Assembly: GCA_036346375.1 (NCBI GenBank)
Contig: CM070503.1
Span: 62,001 to 126,000 of the forward strand
DNA: 64,000 nt
Reading direction: 5' to 3'
Origin: Guadua angustifolia
Taxonomy: Eukaryota; Streptophyta; Magnoliopsida; Poales; Poaceae
The notes under the pieces are model-generated. The model saw only the letters and a program-made list of their open reading frames with translations. It had not been told where the DNA came from and ran no database searches. Within the stretch, counting starts at the first letter, position 1; each line of letters begins with the position of its first letter. Made by a program: the position numbers and the translations under genes. Shown in pieces: positions 1-11,900 of the stretch.

Positions 1-2
1 CT

Positions 3-53
3 GTAGACAGCGGCAATGATCTGCCTGCAGTGCCTGTGAAAGCTAGAGGATGA
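3..53 (+). CDS. Possible C-terminal end of an unidentified upstream gene
   Basis: The frame starting at base 3 is open from the window edge to a TGA at 51-53. It would encode a short tail ending in DLPAVPVKARG. The following 700 bases are AT-rich and non-coding on the plus strand, as a 3' UTR and spacer would be. Sixteen codons are too few to identify a family, and chance openness cannot be excluded. Confidence 0.25.
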   Translation, partial: VDSGNDLPAVPVKARG

Positions 54-811
54 ATGTCTGCGAAAGAAAGAGTCGTGAAGAAATGGGGAATGGACTGAAG
101 TAGAACCCAGTTCTCTGTCTTATGAGCTACAGTGTTGTTCAGGCTGGTCAGATCGTTTGTTTTGCAACCACTACTACTACTTGCCATGTTCTGGTTCGAG
201 AGGAAAAACAGCTCAAGTTTTGATTTAGTGTCTGAAATGTGATTCTGTGAACATTTATTTGTAGCTAACGGTTGGTTTCGAGCTCTGAACTTGATCAGCG
301 ATACATAGTTGAATGCGGTTAACTTTCAACAGCGGCGCGCTTCGCCTGCTTAGTTCCAACTTTGAGCCTGTCAAATTCGTGTTCCAAGTAAACGTTCACC
401 CGTAACTTTCCTGCTCCAATCTGGAAAGCTCACCTAAACTTGCAAGAGGATTATCCCATGTTCACCGCACGAAAAATGTTCAGTCTATTGTCAAGTTGAG
501 ATTTTGCATCGTTTATAGTCAGGCCTGGGTTTGATTTATATATGAAGTAGATTTGTATGCTGCCTCAAAGTTCATACCCTCGATGGTTTCAAGCAGTTTC
601 ATGCCATTCTCACAGGTTAACACGTATTTTCAAAGTTACAAAATCAAAACAAGATGGGGAATGAGCTAATAATACAAATCATGGTCCAGGGAACAGACAC
701 ATGAAGTAGACAACATCATATCATGTCTACTGCAGAACGCATTACATACAGCACCCATTAGTGTACTTCAGAGTTCAGATTTAGCATGGAACCTTCACAT
801 GGTCAGAAAAG
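54..811. other. Spacer between the window edge and the DPB4-like gene
   Basis: AT-rich sequence without a supported reading frame. It probably holds the 3' UTR of whatever ends near base 53 on the plus strand and, from about 600 onward, the 3' UTR of the minus-strand DPB4-like gene. I see no repeat or mobile-element terminus in it. Confidence 0.4.
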
Positions 812-1477
812 TTAATCCTCGTCTGTCTTGGCATCATCAGCTGCATCGTTTTGCTCTTGTGGCAGTGACTCTTCATCCAATTTCCTTCTCTTTTCCGCTT
901 GCTTTTTGCTTGTTCCTGACCTTTTGACTGCATTTTTGTTTCTAAACTCCGAAACGGAAACATGGCCGAAAAAACGGGTGGGGAGAGCTTGAGTCAGATG
1001 GATTGTTCCCACAGAAAGGATTGAACAGTATAGCCATAACCAAAAAGTAAATAAATTAATGAGGTTGCAGCAAAGTACAGTAGCTACAAGAAACAGAACA
1101 GCAGATTTATGGCATTGTTCATCTGAGAGGATATGAAGAACTTGTGATCTCATATACAGTGTTAGCAACTTGCATGCCCTCAAATTCACTAAGCCATTGT
1201 TTTACTTTTAAAGTAACTAAGTATAGCGCTGAGTAGAAACAAAAGCCACTTCACTCTGCAATCGCATATTGTTACCCACGAAGCATCCAACACCTAAACG
1301 TGGGATGGCGCAACTGAGAAACAACAGACAACAACGGAGTAAATGAGAAAAAACAGACCTTGTAATGAAGTCCTCAGGGGCTCTACAAACTCTGGAAACT
1401 CCATCTCATCGAGCGCCTTGAGGACGTCATTAGCATTGATCATCTGCCTCTTTGATTCCTTGCACATATCGTTAGCA
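812..1477 (-). CDS. DPB4: DPB4/POLE3-like histone-fold protein, last two exons only
   Basis: Exon 1359-1477 follows a CAG acceptor and encodes the second half of an H2B/NF-YB-type histone fold: ANDMCKESKRQ, then INANDVLKALDEMEF and PEFVEPLRTSL. This is the pattern of the small DNA polymerase epsilon subunit DPB4 (POLE3), which pairs with a second histone-fold subunit in the replicative polymerase. The terminal exon (about 812-948) begins EFRNKNA and becomes Lys-rich and then acidic, ending KTDED, as in POLE3 tails. Two oddities are visible. The bases before the terminal exon read GG rather than the AG acceptor that the phase requires. The expected GC-rich first exon (start of the fold, near ...FIHYLSA) is not found upstream before the GH9 gene; a Helitron end lies only about 33 bp from the exon at 1359-1477. 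Family assignment is strong; whether the gene still works is doubtful. Confidence 0.7.
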
Positions 1478-2922
1478 CTGCAAATAGAACCATTGCCATA
1501 TTATTATCCATAGTTCAATGCCCGTGCGTTGCTACGAAAAACAAAATTGCTAAAGAAACATAAAGGTCAAGCAATAAAAAAAATTGTGCTAAAAGATCAA
1601 ACATCTATTTCTCCCGATTACAAAAGTTTCTATGGTTTCTCTCGATTAGAACATACGTAAAGATGATATTCTTGATATACATCACTAAACAAACTGAAAA
1701 GCTAAACAAACTGAAAAGGTAAGCATGTAGATCATCATAGATAACTGTCATCTGGAAATGCTCACAAGTCTGGTGGCGACCACAAGCTCAAAGTTAGAAT
1801 CTTGTCATAATGTACCCACAAAATAACAAAAAATTGTAGCATCAGAACACAAAACTACTTAGTATCCTTTCCCTGAAGTACCAAACAAAAGGAAAGGAGC
1901 AATTAAACACATGCGCCTCACCTCAATTTCAGATCAGTAGTACAAAATCTAGCTGTGCCTCTGTATCCCAATATTCCAGGACTTCCTAGAAGCTGAAGCT
2001 CCTTTCTGGCATATTCTCAGAAAAGTAGTAAACAGTGAAAAACTTTGCATATAAAATTAAAAGTAGATAAGCACCAGCTTTTCAGAATCAAGGACCATAG
2101 CATAAGGAGCCTACTACAACAGCAAGGAGGATTTGAACTCTCTTATGAATAACACAACAAAAGGATGTCTTATGAAAAACATAAGGTATATACATACAAC
2201 ATAATCATTTCATCGGACGATATACCCATAAGACTCATAAGCACTTATCAAAGCAAGGCCAGACAACAGCAAATATTGGCAACAATAAGATGTCTTTGTC
2301 TTGTGTTTATATGCTTTGTTAATTAAATGGAACTAACACAAAGTGCAGATGACAAATATTTCTACCCCTCTTCACATATAACAGCAGCACATACCAGTTT
2401 GTACTGCAGAAGAGCATACCCAAAGTAAACAATACACAATTTTTTCTTAGAGATTAAATCAGACTTAACACTGCTACTGAGGCATTAGAAAATGTAGTAG
2501 GTTCCAGTTTCAACTCATCAGCAATTATCTCTCCCTTGTGCCTCTTTAGGGATTGTTTCATTTGCAATGCTTGATAAATCAACAAAGACCATTCTTAACA
2601 TCCAAATAAGGGCGCCTAGATGCACATGTGGCCAATTATGTGTCTATTGCCTAAGACTTGATGCAATCAGTACTTCTTAGTTGAACAAATCCACAATTAT
2701 AACATGTTTGTATGCTAATCACAAGTTTACAACAAATTTAAGCTGAATTTGTAGCTCCACTATACTTCAGGAAAGACCACACACAATTTTAAATACACAC
2801 AATTTAATCATATAGTTCAAAACTATAGTTCTGTTTTTAACCATGATGATTCAAGAAACATTCATCACAGAAAATCAAAAGAAAATCAAAGGAAATGGGA
2901 ATCTAAACAAAACAAAGGAATG

Positions 2923-2975
2923 ACAAAGGTCGATCATATCTAGCGGAATAGAAACACCTTCATTCAAACATAGAA
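2923..2975. repeat. First copy of a 53-bp direct repeat inside the Helitron
   Basis: This stretch, centred on ATATCTAGCGGAATAGAAAC, recurs at about 4060-4112 with one mismatch by eye. The second copy lies just upstream of the unidentified exon at 3951-4043 on the minus strand. The duplication suggests that a piece of the captured intron was copied within the element. Confidence 0.7.
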
Positions 2976-3950
2976 TATTAGCAAGAAGGAATCAAGTACC
3001 TGCCGAAACAAAATAACAGAACTACCCAAAAGACAGAAGTAATCCAATTCACTTCTTTGTAGATAACCCAAGTCTGAAACACCATAAAAGAAAGAAGCTC
3101 CTCTAGCTAAAGTCAAGCTGGAAATAATGTTCTAAAATTGGATCTCCGTACATGAACCAGCAATTGTTACATGTGTGTTATTTATTTTATCTTATATTAT
3201 TTATATCTTGTACACAATTATTTGATTCTCATATCTGAGATGCAATTCATGTACAATCATTACTGCTTCAACCAAAAAAGAGGTAGTGCAGTTAGACATA
3301 TGGCATCAAATTTGAGAAATTCAATGAATTCCTTCATCTGATTCGAGGAAAAGACAATAAATTGATAGAACGAAATTATGTATGCAAAAATACAAGTCTG
3401 ACACCAAGAACACCAATAATCTTATCAGCTAGGTAATATATTTTTTCAATAGTTGAATTTATCAAAAAATAGGGGGGTACTGGTAGCTATATAGTCCATT
3501 CTAGTACAAAGGCATGCGAGCATGTTGTGGGCGACATTCCACGTAAAAAATAGATTAGTTGCCACTTTCACTTCACACTCCAGAAAACACTTCCCTTTCG
3601 AAATATGCTAAACATCTGAAGTTTTCTATACAAAACATCTTAACAAAGCGACTGCGTAGCGATGAGGAAGTAGAAAGAATTATTCAAGACACTTATTCAA
3701 GACAGCAGAAAGAATTATCCAAGACAAGCTTGGGAATATTTAACATCAATTATTGAAACCATGCGTCATGTTTTTTTGGAATTCGGTTGGGACCAGCGGG
3801 AAGCAAATGAAATCATCGCCTTTTCAGTGTTGTGCCTCTATTCATGTTAGATTTTGAAGCAAGAATTAGGTTATGACAGACAAATCAAATGTAAGCACAT
3901 GTAGCAAATCAATTAATATCCTGCATACGACGGGAAGAATTTGATTCTAT

Positions 3951-5203
3951 ACCTGAGCAATAAAAGATCAAGTGGATCTTGCGAAGGCCCTGAAGGTGTT
4001 ATTTCAAAAAGCTTCTTAATAATATAAGCACATGTAGCAGCACTGAAAAAAATAAAAGAACAAAGGTCAATCATATCTAGCGGAATAGAAACACCTTCAT
4101 TCAAACATAGAACAAAATTAGTTTTTTCAGTAATAGTAAATAGGTGTTTTCAGAAGCATGAAGTTGAAATGCAAGCAAGAAAGCAACAAAAGGAATGCAA
4201 ACTGCACTGCCTCGTGACCAGAAAAATCACCTGTATGAAGGTTTAACGTGCCAGAAGTGTTTTTTCCCCAACTTGTTGCTTTCGGGACTGTCACAATGGA
4301 ACACCAATATTAAAAAGGTAAATAAATAAGATGTACAAAACACAATATATGCTAAATAAAAGGCATAAAAACATAATTGTCTATGGTTTATGAAGTACAC
4401 CATGATGATAGGTCTAGTAAAACCATCCTCCATGTACACCATGATACATGATGGTTTAAGATTTTTAGCCTAGTAAAACCCTAGGTTGGCAAGAACAATA
4501 GTACACCACACAATCTAAAACTAATTCCATGCATACCAAAAGCAAATGTGAAAAGACTGAAAACAAAACAGAAAGATGTTGCAGTAAAGATCATCTATGC
4601 TACAGATATATATACTAACTTCAGGTGGGGAAAAATAACAGCATTTGGTAACAGAATATACATGTGAATATGTGATGCAAGCATTAGGTCAAAATGAAAC
4701 AGGAGTCAGCTTTACCACTCAAAACACTTAGAATCAAAGCTCAACAAACTTGATATAAGCTCAACTAAATATTTGGAATAAAGGGATCTTTAGAAAAAGG
4801 AAAGGTTGTCCTGGTAACAACATTCATCCCAAAGTCCCAACTAAAACCATGAATTTCAGCTAACCCACAAAAAACTCTCAACATGGCATGCACCATATTC
4901 CTCCGAAAGCATAGACAAGGTTAACGAGAAAATAAAGTGAACCCTTTGAGAATCAAAGGAAACATTAAAACACTCGAGCACACACATGTACAAAACTTGA
5001 GCCACCATGATCCCTCATCCTAAATGGATACCAGAAAGGTCTGTTGCTAAAAAGTAAAAGAGGACAAACAAGCTTTAGAATGGTCACTATAAGTTCAAGA
5101 GGCAAACCGGTGGTGACTTCAACACTGTGTTTCAAAATTTTCGGATGACCAAAGCGATTCGCTTCCCAGCTGCTTGGGAAAGCTTTCAGATCCTCCATCT
5201 GCA
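3951..5203 (-). pseudogene. Captured exons of an unidentified plant gene
   Basis: Three minus-strand segments look like exons. At about 5114-5203, after a pyrimidine-rich CAG, an open stretch begins MEDLKAFPSSWEANRFGHPK and ends at a possible GT donor. At about 4235-4294, between CAG and GTGATT, the frame reads PESNKLGKKHFWHVKPSYS. At about 3951-4043, between a TTTCAG and GTATAG, the frame reads AATCAYIIKKLFEITPSG and then QDPLDLLLLR. The second and third join in phase through a split codon; the first does not obviously join them. They lie inside a Helitron and share its orientation, so they are probably captured pieces. I do not recognise the parent gene. Exon limits are approximate. Confidence 0.42.
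4060..4112. repeat. Second copy of the 53-bp direct repeat
   Basis: Near-identical to 2923-2975 in the same orientation, about 1.1 kb apart, inside the Helitron. Confidence 0.7.
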
Positions 5204-6545
5204 ACAACAAAAGGACCTTCTTAAGTAAAATAAGCGCAAATCCTAATCGATCGAGACATGCATAGATATGACAAAATGAAACATGAGGAAGGCATGTACA
5301 ATACTATTATCTCCCTACAATAAACTTAGATGATAGCTCAATCATTATAACCCTAAAATCTAGGTTGCATTTCCATTTGTTGTTTTTATGTATGCTAATT
5401 TGGCAACCATATATGATATAGTGTCCTTCGTTCTTAGCCTACTCTTTCATATGTAGCTTGCACGAAAATGAATAGTTATGAATAAGAACAAAAGGATGAT
5501 GTTGCCATGGAGTTTTCATTATCGATTGATGGGATAATAGCCGCTCCACATTGTCGATAGTTTACGTATTGATATTTCAAGTCTTTGTCATCAAGCATCA
5601 TGGATTTTGAATGCTCAGGTTCCAAAAAAAAACCCTGATAGACAGACAAAGAAATGATGGATTATGTGGATGTCTGATCTGACAGCTAAAAATTTGTGGC
5701 GGTTGCTCTGCTTTATGCAAATTTAATCCTATACACCAACTTGGTTGAAATGATACACCATGCGCTGAGTAGAAAATGTTTGATTTTGCAGAAATATATA
5801 GAGTTCTAACAAAGACATTCTCGAAGAAATTGGACATATGTCAGAAAGGAAACATAAGTGTTGTATGAAGTTCTCATAGAAAATATCCATCGACTACAAT
5901 TGTAATACCTTTTGTTTCTCCTATTTACCAAATTTGCAAAACCACTTTGTGGGCACAAACACATCGACTTCTTCCCAACTCGGGCTTCATGGAAATGGAA
6001 ATTATGTAATAGCCCTTCGCGATGAGCATTAATCAAAACCGAGCGACACAAAAAGAATTAGGATCGGGATGAACACCCAATTTCGAAAGAACAAAGTATA
6101 ATTCAAAAATAGATTAGCAAGTTATAGAATAAAAATCATCCGCAGCGTTTGATCGCCTTTGGAACAACTTACTTCAATTTGCGACCCCAAAACGCATTAA
6201 GATTAATCTCTACCGGCCAACCGATTTGATTTGCGAAGCTTTCTCAAATCTAACAAAAAACTCTCCTAGAATCCCCAAAAATCTCACAACGACGGAGTAT
6301 TTCGAGCTCACCGTTATGTGAATTAATAAGGTCAGACTCAAACTGGACCTAAAACAACAAGCGGCAAGAGCAAATTTTCTTGAGACAAGACTTGATTTAC
6401 AAAGGTTTACCTAATCGACCCACAATTATAACAACATATTATGAAATTGATTGATGATCCTCCCAATGTCCAACCTATTTGATAGTACCTACTACCACAC
6501 ATGCAAAAGAATTGACAATTACCAAACAAATTCTCGGATTCATAC

Positions 6546-7413
6546 CTTGAGTCATGCAGTATGGCGTCTCGATGAGAACTTCACGGCGAAGCGTCATGAG
6601 GACGGAAGTCGTCTCGTACCCGACCACCAGCCGAGGCAGTGAGTCTACCATCTCCTCTTGGAGAAGCTCCCACCCTCCGCTTCAAGCTCCTCCACCATGT
6701 CCTTCTTCTCCTCTTCTCCTCTATCTCTCCCTTCACTCCAGTTTCCTCCCTCTTTCTTCCATCCTCTTTCTTATCACCTCCTGCAGTTGCCCGCCACCTT
6801 ATTTCTACTTTGAAACAAATCAAATAATGCAACTTCATAAACAGCAAAGACACACCAATTTGTCACAAGGCAAATGCAATGCGCCACTGAACAAAACGGA
6901 GGAAGGCAAAAGAATGAGCACCTTGAGGGCTGGCCGTAGGTGGTGAAGGGAAGGAGGAGGCAATAGGGAAGGGATGGAGAAGAAGCCGTCGATGAGCTTG
7001 ACGTACTCATGGCGGAGGCTCTCGGTCCGAGGTCCTGTTCGATCTTGACAAGCCGCTTGACAGTGAGGTTGAAGGTGATCTTCTTAGCCTCGTCTAAGAG
7101 GCGGACGGTGGTGGCGGGCTCCCAGGCGCATGGTCGCAAGGACGAGGCGGTCGATGTCTTGAGAAGGGCGGCGAGGCCGGGCCGGTGGCGGAGTAAGGGT
7201 GAGGAGTGGAGCCGCTTGTCTTGTGGGCCGCGAGTGAGGAGGAGTGGGCGCCGAGGAGCGTGGCGATGGAGGAGGGTAGCTGGAGTCGACGGCGAGGCCC
7301 TCGGCGGCGAGGAGGCGGTTGAAGGCCGGGTCGGCGGAGAAGACGCAGTCGCTTCGCCGAAGCGTGGGTGGTGAAGACGCGGCCGCCGCTCCGCGCTCGT
7401 CGATGAAGGGCTC
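6546..7413 (-). pseudogene. CYP90A: CPD/CYP90A cytochrome P450 fragment, frameshifted
   Basis: Read on the minus strand, this is the first half of a CPD-type P450 (CYP90A, brassinosteroid biosynthesis, ER membrane). Recognisable blocks, in order, are PFIDERG, VFSADPAFNRLL, SSIATLLGAHS, RLHSLTLLRH, DIDRLVLATMR, VRLLDEAKKITFNLTVKRLV, ESLRHEYVKLIDGFFSIP and, after an intron-like gap beginning GTGCTC near 6921, DMVEEL, EAEGGSFS, VGYETTSVLMTL and ETPY. Successive blocks fall in different frames, so several indels are present. The N-terminal anchor and everything after the I-helix, including the haem-binding cysteine region, are missing. Retained introns and position inside Helitron ends point to genomic capture rather than retroposition. 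It cannot encode an active enzyme. Confidence 0.85.
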
Positions 7414-7666
7414 CGGAGGCGGCGGAGAAGGAACGCAGCGCGGGGCGCAGAGAAGGGGGGGCGACGCAGAGGAGAACGCGAGAGATTAGGGCTAGGGTTT
7501 GAGGGGCGGAGAAGGAATGCTGGGGCGGCGCGGAGAAGTGGGGCGGCGCAGAGGAGGACGCGAGGAGATTAGGGCGTGGGTGGGGGCTGTGTACGTGAGC
7601 CGGAGGTCGAGAGTGGGGCCCTTGGCCGTCATCCGCCACCAATCGCTGCATTATAGTAGTAGAGAT

Positions 7667-7872
7667 ATTGCCAAACAATGCTTGCCACGTTAAAACAAAC
7701 AACTTCAAAGATACAAAACTACCAGAACTGAGGAGCGCCTGAAGTGTTTGCTGGACCAGGCCTAAAAGGCGATTGAGGAGTGTAGTGTTTGCGTTGGACC
7801 AGGCCTAAAAGGCTAAAATCAAACCATTGGGCTCATTGGGCTATGGGCTCATGGGCTGTATTTTATACTTCC
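7667..7872 (+). repeat. Direct repeat of about 205 bp, copy A
   Basis: Shares blocks such as TTGCCAAACAATGCTTGCCA, GGACCAGGCCTAAAAGGCTA and ATCAAACCATTGGGCTCATT with 8013-8213. Its left edge coincides with the 5' end of the Helitron at 7665. It contains no gene. Confidence 0.8.
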
Positions 7873-8012
7873 GAGGTAGCATTTGAAGGAAATATAACAA
7901 GTAACGACATTCCAGATTCCAGAGTAACCTTAATCTATTTCACTACTTGCATGGAACTAAACCAGTCGAGTAAACCAGGCCATCCTTACTTCCTTAGTGA
8001 GAATTATATGAT

Positions 8013-8213
8013 ATATTGCCAAACAATGCTTGCCACGTTAAAACAAACAACCTCAAAGATACAAAACTACGAATCGAGGCGCTGAAGTGTTTCTTGGACC
8101 GAGCCTAAAAGGCGATTGAGGAGTTTAGTGTTTGCGTTGGACCAGGCCTAAAAGGCTAAAATCAAACCATTGGGCTCATTGAAATGTGGTCTCATGGGTC
8201 AGATTTTATACTT
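8013..8213 (+). repeat. Direct repeat of about 205 bp, copy B
   Basis: Second copy of 7667-7872, offset about 346 bp, same orientation, with small indels and substitutions that increase toward the right end. Confidence 0.8.
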
Positions 8214-8426
8214 CCTGTGCGAATCCGGGTACCGTATTATTCGAAATCTTGGGTATTTTCGAGTAGTGCTCGCTCGAATCCGGCCGAATCCGACGCTCGA
8301 CTATCCGGTACTATCCAGTATCCGACAGAAAAAAAAATACCAGATCCGTATCCGAAAAAAGCGGGTAAAACACTACTCAGATCCGATACCCGACGGGTAT
8401 TACTCGACCCATTTTCACCCCTAGGT
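8214..8426 (-). mobile_element. hAT-like terminal fragment
   Basis: On the minus strand from about 8424 the sequence reads TAGGGGTGAAAATGGGTCGA, followed by interlaced GGGTATCGG/CCCGA-type repeats. This is typical of the terminal region of grass hAT elements. No transposase is attached and the other end was not found, so it is a remnant or a short non-autonomous derivative. Confidence 0.45.
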
Positions 8427-8868
8427 GATAAGCTGTGTATGTTATTTTTTTTCGTAGAAATAATTTTATATTTTTGTAGTGTTTTTTTAAAATCATTGAG
8501 AAAACGCGTGAAACATTTGAAAGGATACAAACGCAATCACATTTTTTCGTATCTATCTGGGGTCCTCTCACGAAGGAGCCGTGATTGCGCTAAATCGAAA
8601 GGTCCTTTTCGTGAAAAATAGCTGGAATGATCCAAACATAAGTACAATCTTTTTTTGGTATTTATTTAGGATCCCTTTACAAAAGATTCGCGATTTCTCT
8701 GAACCAGAAGATCCTTTTTGTAAAGAACTGCGGGAAAGACTTACACGTAATTACGTATTTTTTAGGGACCTACATACGAAAAAAATGAGCCGAGCCGGCC
8801 TCTGTGCGGCTCAGGTGCGACATAGAGGCCCTCCCAGGCAAAGAAGTATGTGAGGCTTAATATAGGTA
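8427..8868 (-). mobile_element. Helitron-like repeat, relative of 62022-62625
   Basis: Shares scattered blocks with 62022-62625: TTTTTTCGTA, ATATCTGGGG/CTATCTGGGG, GTGCTAAATCGAAA/GCGCTAAATCGAAA, TACGTAATTACG and GAGCCGAGCCGGCC. The right end on the minus strand reads CCTATATTAAGCCTC, resembling a Helitron 5' start. The left end reads CACCTAG but lacks the clear hairpin that the other copy has. No coding sequence. Confidence 0.5.
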
Positions 8869-8980
8869 TGATTTGATGGTAAGCAACTTAATTTTACTCG
8901 AAAAAAATAAAATTCTCCAAAATATATGCTACGTATTCTCTATTGGCATGACTGGCTATAGATCAAAATGATCATAGTTC

Positions 8981-8985
8981 ATGTT
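8981..8985. repeat. Target-site duplication ATGTT, left of solo LTR
   Basis: ATGTT immediately precedes TGTAACGG. The same five bases follow the terminal CA at 12131-12132 (12133-12137). Confidence 0.5.
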
Positions 8986-11900
8986 TGTAACGGACCGCCC
9001 TTTTTAGGAGGGGGTGCGTATAAATACCTTCACAGCTACCCAGGAATTTAGCTGTAGGCAACCAAGTGTACATTGCTAGACAAAAAGCAAATGCGAATAC
9101 TTTATAGATAAATTAAGGGCCTAACGGCCAGAGTTTTACAAAAGTGCGGCTGGCACCAGATACATTACCAAAAACAACCACAAGAAAAGCTCGAGCAGAT
9201 AGATCAAGGCCTTCAAAACCAAATAACATCGTCATCTACGTTCTCCTGGAACTCGTCGCCTTCTTGAAATTCTAAAAGATAAGTTAGGAGCAAGGGTGAG
9301 TACACAACCGTACTCAACAAACCACACGGAAATTCTGAATATTACATGCACGGAATTTGAAAGGAATTGGCATAAGTTTAAACATTTGGTGGATGCATGA
9401 CCTAGGATTAAGTATAGTACAAAAGAAATATAAATCACTCAATCATCATCATTATCACAACACCATCACTGATTTTAACAAAATCCAGGTTACGGCAATT
9501 TATTATCAAATCTACTCAAGCTCGATTCGGAATCACCCGAAATTAACCCGACTTCATTAACCTAAAGCACGGCGATTCGAATACCATTTAGATCACTCTG
9601 TGAGCTACTCAACTTTACCCACAAGATATCTACGATCGTTAGTGCCACTATAGATCAACATGCAACTTTTATGCATCTTGGTAGGACCGAGATTAACATA
9701 ACCTTTCATTGAATTCCCCTCTTTAGCTCCTACCCGAGGGCGGTGCAAATCCCATTTCAGCCGCCCACTTGGCCAAAGTGGACCTCGCGGTGACCAACCG
9801 AGAAATCCTATTGTTGAAAACGCGAATGGCGCACCATTCCGTTTCACCCTAGCCTCAACGCCCCCATTCCTCCAACACCAAATGGGGGTCCACCAGTAGG
9901 CATTCCAAGGGAAAGACAATATCTGGACTCGTGGATCATGCCAACAAAGTGGCCAAACCCAACTTGTGGTTGAGAGGGTTACGAGTTATTTACCTTGCCC
10001 AGGGGTTGATCCTTAATTGCCGAAGACAAGCCCGACACACACCGCACCACCGGCACCTCCTGTACCCTTTCCACACCACACTGGGCTTGTCATCGGTTTG
10101 GGGATTGGGCCAGCATCCACCTTTCGTGGTCCGCCCAATTATGGGCCCCAAACCGTAGCAGGTTTTGTAAATGTGCCCCGAGTCAAGACCCGGGGGTTTT
10201 AAATAATAAAAGAAGAGAAATGTTTATTAATATGGCTAACCTACGATAGTTCATTATTGATAACCTAGGGTTACAATTGAATATGGCATACGCAACAAGG
10301 TTTTAACAAGGGGGTGGGTTTAACTAGGCAAGTCTTTCCAAACTAGCTCTTTTTAGATTTCTACTCTATTTACAGACAAATGCAATAACTAAATACATAC
10401 AGTAATTATACGGAATAATGGGATCAAACATGTTCAAGGAGTGTGGCTTGCCTTGCGAGGTTAAAGGTTCGCCTAATGAGAGTCGATCGATGTAGGTATG
10501 CGGCCCGAACGGCTCTTGTTCTCTGACGACTCAGACAAGCTGCTCTGCTCGAGATTCGTCTTGACGGTTGCTTCGACGTCGGATCTAGCGCGAGAAAACG
10601 CAATCGATAAATAAACGAACAAAACAAAACATAGAAAAGAAACGGAAAGGAATTAGAGGGAAAATGGCCGGAACGGAGTCAAGGGGCATTTTTGGAATTT
10701 TCTGGATTTGGCATGGCAAAACGGAGATCATTTTTGGACTCAGCGGCTCGAACCGGTCGAGAATATGCATTTTTGGCATTTTTGGATTTTTGGGAATTTT
10801 TGGGATTTTTCTCTGATTTTTAAATTGACTTTCGGATTTGTTTGGAATTTAAAACCTGAAAGCCAAAATAAAAAGGAAAAGCAATTTTAAAGGGGCATTT
10901 GCGATGGCGACAATTCGGCCCATAAATGAAGGCAACCAATGGGGTTGGTGGTGACGAGGCGGGCCCTAAGGCAAGGCAGATCAGCGAGCGGGCCGTAGAG
11001 CGCAATGAGAGAAAAACGGCACCACGAGGCGGCCGGGATGTCAGCGAACCAAAGCGTGGTGGCGGATTTGCTTGAGCTGAAAGAGACGGAGGCGATTTCA
11101 AGTGAGGGTTTGAGCGGCAGGAAGAGTAAGCGGAAACAAGAGCATCCCCGTGAACTCAGTGTGGAGAAAAATGGAGGGTGGGGCAGGGGAAGGCTGCCAA
11201 GGGAGAGGAGCCGACGCGGGGAGAGCTTATGCGATCTTGGCGAACAAGGCGGAGAGGGGAAAAGAAAGGCGGTGGAAGCGAAGGAACTTCTGGCGAACAC
11301 GAGGCGAGGAGAAATGGGCGGGGAGACAATGGTGCGGTTGGATGGCGGATGGGCGCCGAATTGGGGAAAAACGAGCTCGGCCAGTGGGGAAGAACACGAG
11401 CGGCGGAGAGATGGGGAAAAAGAGAGGCGGCTGGCGAGCCTGGGGACAATGGCGGGAAGGAGGGCTTATATAGCCGATTTACCGGAGGAAAACGACAAAG
11501 GGGCGGGAGAGAGAAAGGCGGCAAAGTCACGAAGAGCAGCGATGGGGTTGCGCCAGGGGGCTCGAGGCATGCTAGGGAGTTGACGGATCGTCGCGGTAGG
11601 GTGGCGCGGTGATGATGGTTGTCTGGTAGAGTGAATGGCGATGGAACGCCGCGAGGATTCTTGGAAATGGCGCGCTACCGAGGGCAAGGAACGGAACTTG
11701 TGCGCCAAATCGGGAAGACGGCAATGACTGGCGCTGCTGAAAAATTTGCGCGAAACCTGTGAGGTTGGGCCAGAGGCGTGGTATGCGGGAGAATTGAACG
11801 GGCGAGCGGAAATGGCGGAAGACACGGCTGGATGGCGCAGTGGGGAAGAAGCACAGGGGAACAAGAAGTCAAAAGGGGTCAGGCTTAGGAAAATGGGCGT

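Larger units (their letters stand above)
1511..7665 (-). mobile_element. Helitron of about 6.2 kb carrying host gene fragments
   Basis: On the minus strand the 5' end at 7665 reads TCTCTACTACTATAATGC and is preceded by A. The 3' end near 1511 reads GCAACGCACGGGCATTGAAC followed by TA, close to the GGGCATTGATCTAG end of the second Helitron at 12796. About 120 bp of subterminal sequence next to the 3' ends is shared by the two copies, so both belong to one family. The final CTAG is degenerate here (CTAT). No Rep/helicase gene is present, so it is non-autonomous. It carries, all on the minus strand, a CPD/CYP90A fragment (6546-7413) and exons of an unidentified gene (about 3947-5203). The 3' boundary is less certain than the 5' one. 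Confidence 0.68.

Noticed and set aside
3559..3756. 65-codon plus-strand frame with a coding-like look
   Set aside because: No recognised family and opposite to the captured exons; kept out for lack of support.
6554..6946. Plus-strand open frames overlapping the CPD fragment
   Set aside because: They are shadows of the minus-strand CYP90A homology and show no domain.
7009..7708. Long GC-rich frames on both strands near the Helitron 5' end
   Set aside because: The meaningful signal is the frameshifted CPD sequence; these frames only partly follow it.
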